Source: Solirubrobacteraceae bacterium (GTDB taxonomy: Bacteria > Actinomycetota > Thermoleophilia > Solirubrobacterales > Solirubrobacteraceae). From it: a DNA stretch of 64,000 nt. Below, in pieces: positions 62,265 through 64,000 of this stretch. The position numbers and the translations under genes were made by a program. Below the pieces are notes generated by a model. It did no database searches. It was not told where the DNA came from and saw only the letters and a program-made list of their open reading frames with translations. The stretch covers positions 1 through 64,000 of the forward strand of contig JADGPL010000007.1 in NCBI GenBank assembly GCA_017882455.1, in the 5' to 3' direction. Position 1 is the stretch's first letter. Every line of letters starts with the position of its first letter.

Positions 62265-63433
62265 CGCTGCGGAGCGTCGGGTTCCGTTACGAGCATCGCC
62301 ACCGGCTCGGAGCGGCTCCCAAACCACCTGACGTCCTCGTGGACGAGGTCCGGCGCGAGCAGGTAGCGCCCAGCGGTCGCGGGCGCGGTCACGTTCATCT
62401 CCACCAGGCAGGACTCACCCGGCGCCAGGGGGTGGGGAAGAGGAGTGCGGTGGCCCTCGCGCTCGAGCACCTCTCGATCCTGGCTCAGCCACTGGTAGGC
62501 CAACCTGATGAGGGGACGCCGATCCATCGCCCCTGGCCACCACTCGGTTCCCTGGTTGCGCACGCACACGCGAAACGGCCGATGATCGTTGGCGAGCATC
62601 CGGCGGTGGACATCGATCGGCTCGATCGTCGCCCGATACCCACGCTCGTCGAAATCTCGAGCGGCCCAGCGTGCTTGGACCTCGCCGCGAGTGAGGCGCT
62701 CGGCGCGCGGGGCCGGTCCAGGCGCGGAGGGACCGCGCGGGCGTGACAGAACGGCGTCGATGGCGCCGCGGTCGCGGGAGTCGACGGTGGCGCGCCGGGC
62801 GGCAGGGTGGAGCTCAGGCAGATAGTAGGTCGACAGGTAGGGGTCGGCCCCGGTCGCGCGAAGCGTCGCATCGACCATGCGGTAGCGCTCGACCTTGCGT
62901 TCGCGCTCCTGGCGATCGGACAGGAGATGCGCCAGGTGGTAGAGGCCGCCGTCGAGGTAACGCGCCGGCACGGCTAGAGCAACGCTGCTGTGACAGAGGC
63001 CGGGAAACCACAGCCGGGCATCGTTGCGGACAAGTCGCCCCTGGAAGTCGGGGAACCACGGCCACTCATCCAACCAGTGGCCCGGTCCAGGATAGAGCCA
63101 CCGGCGCGCGATCCAGTACTGCAGGACGTCGCGCGCGCGTGTGAGCTCCGGAAGCTGCTCGAGCAGGTCCGCGCCCAGAACCTCGTCGTCGTCGACGCGC
63201 AGGATCCAGTCGGCTGAGCACTGCGAATGAAGCCAGGCTGCTGCAGGCTCCGGGAATGTGTCGAGCTCGATCTCGTAGAGGCGCTCGGTCACCGCGCCCA
63301 ACGGGGTGAGGTCGCGCTCGCCGCCCGACACGTCGACTGCGACCACGATCTCATCGGCGACATTCCGAAGCCCTGACAGGACAGCGGCTGCGCGACCCGG
63401 GTTGGCCGTCAGGCAGCAGATCGATAGGGCCAC
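62261..63433 (-). CDS. GT2-like protein with C-terminal beta domain (copy A)
   Basis: 390 aa from GTG. Same layout as copy B: LSICCLTANPG, WILRVDDDEV (DxD), and an Ig-like end with VRNQGTEWWPG. First gene of the eight-gene minus-strand operon; its promoter should lie in 63434-63601, shared with the divergent GT2 gene. Confidence 0.8.
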   Translation of the reverse strand: MALSICCLTANPGRAAAVLSGLRNVADEIVVAVDVSGGERDLTPLGAVTERLYEIELDTFPEPAAAWLHSQCSADWILRVDDDEVLGADLLEQLPELTRARDVLQYWIARRWLYPGPGHWLDEWPWFPDFQGRLVRNDARLWFPGLCHSSVALAVPARYLDGGLYHLAHLLSDRQERERKVERYRMVDATLRATGADPYLSTYYLPELHPAARRATVDSRDRGAIDAVLSRPRGPSAPGPAPRAERLTRGEVQARWAARDFDERGYRATIEPIDVHRRMLANDHRPFRVCVRNQGTEWWPGAMDRRPLIRLAYQWLSQDREVLEREGHRTPLPHPLAPGESCLVEMNVTAPATAGRYLLAPDLVHEDVRWFGSRSEPVAMLVTEPDAPQR

Positions 63434-63601
63434 CGGTCACAGCGTACGGCCTCGCGGCAGGCCGTGCCCTCGAAGCCCTGCGGTCCGGTAAAGCGACTGC
63501 GATTGCCCCTACACTTATCGGCAGCTCTCGGCGGCGGGTGCGCAACTCGACGGCGGCCTGCGCGTTTGCAAACCATCCACATGCACGTCGAGAGTTAGTC
63601 C

Positions 63602-64000
63602 ATGAGACGCAATCTCGCCATCGTTCCAGCCTTCAACGAGGTCGACGCGATCGCCCCGACGGTCGCGGCGATCCACGAGGCGGCGCCGGATTTCGACGTG
63701 CTCGTCATCGATGACGGCTCGGTCGACGCCACAGCCGAGCGGGCATCGGCGACGGGGGCAACGGTGTTGCGGATGCCCTTTAACCTGGGGATCGGCGGCG
63801 CGATGCAGGGCGGCTACATGTACGCCCTGGAAAACGACTACGACGTGGCCGTGCAGGTCGACGGCGACGGCCAGCACGATCCACGCCACATCCACGACCT
63901 GCTCACCCGCCTGCACTCGGACGCCGAGCTGAACATGGTCACCGGCTCCCGCTTCCTGGACGCAGACGGCGAGGGTTACCGCTCCTCAACTGCCCGCCGC
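63602..64000 (+). CDS. Family 2 glycosyltransferase, cut by window edge
   Basis: First 133 codons only. NLAIVPAFNE, DDGSVDAT, VDGDGQHDP (DxD) and GSRF match polyprenyl-phosphate-type GT2 enzymes (DPM1-like), which charge undecaprenyl phosphate with a sugar. It is divergent from the operon and probably belongs to the same glycan locus continuing to the right. Confidence 0.88.
   Translation, partial: MRRNLAIVPAFNEVDAIAPTVAAIHEAAPDFDVLVIDDGSVDATAERASATGATVLRMPFNLGIGGAMQGGYMYALENDYDVAVQVDGDGQHDPRHIHDLLTRLHSDAELNMVTGSRFLDADGEGYRSSTARR

Overview
The window is a high-GC chromosomal segment with many short or overlapping gene junctions, GTG/TTG starts and strong GGAGG ribosome sites. The mix of genes (large families of secreted arylsulfotransferase-like proteins, a class II ribonucleotide reductase, WS/DGAT acyltransferase, MMPL exporter, CtaA, HU, and many small proline/threonine-rich secreted proteins) suggests an actinobacterium, most likely of the Thermoleophilia / Solirubrobacterales type. 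That placement is inference from gene style, not from a marker gene.

Layout. (1) 1-330: no gene, then the 3' half of a tRNA-Ser(TGA), probably the scar of an integrated element whose body lies left of the window. (2) 0.3-12.9 kb: five arylsulfotransferase-like (ASST) genes, all on the minus strand, around one Tat-exported formylglycine sulfatase. One ASST is fused in frame to a complete DHA2-type MFS exporter. (3) 13-30 kb: ordinary accessory genes (SNF2 helicase, Zn alcohol dehydrogenase, ion channel, metallo-beta-lactamase-fold protein, TetR-MFS pair with repeated operators, PLP enzyme, MMPL exporter, WS/DGAT, TetR-isomerase pair) with three copies of a CCATGG-centred palindromic repeat between convergent genes. 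(4) 30.3-33.3 kb: a 2.6-kb insertion exactly inside the anticodon loop of a tRNA-Thr(CGT) gene. It carries a ParE/RelE-type toxin-antitoxin pair, an AbrB-VapC pair, a GNAT acetyltransferase and an intact replacement tRNA-Thr(CGT); no recombinase is seen. A Fic C-terminal remnant lies next to it. (5) 33.6-34.6 kb: a MNT-HEPN pair. (6) 34.6-51 kb: housekeeping and secreted proteins (RecQ, P450, NERD, PHP, HolB, Tmk, NrdJ, ECF sigma factor with a membrane-anchored tail, HU). (7) 50.8-55 kb: CtaA-RmlC, a second MNT-HEPN pair whose HEPN gene seems to start at CTG, an Sfp-type PPTase and a secreted protein. (8) 55.2-63.4 kb: eight minus-strand genes, seven of the junctions being overlaps or a 14-base gap, coding two glycosyltransferase-like proteins with C-terminal beta domains, a PqqD-like protein, an HPr-kinase-like ATPase, three family 2 glycosyltransferases and a nucleotidyltransferase. 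A divergent GT2 gene runs off the right edge.

How genes may work together: the ASST/sulfatase block could move and remove sulfuryl groups on phenolic compounds outside the membrane, with the MFS-ASST fusion coupling export to sulfation. The right-hand operon looks like a surface-glycan or modified-peptide assembly cassette built on a PqqD/HPr-kinase/nucleotidyltransferase trio whose function I do not know. These two loci and the tRNA-Thr island are the most promising parts of the window.
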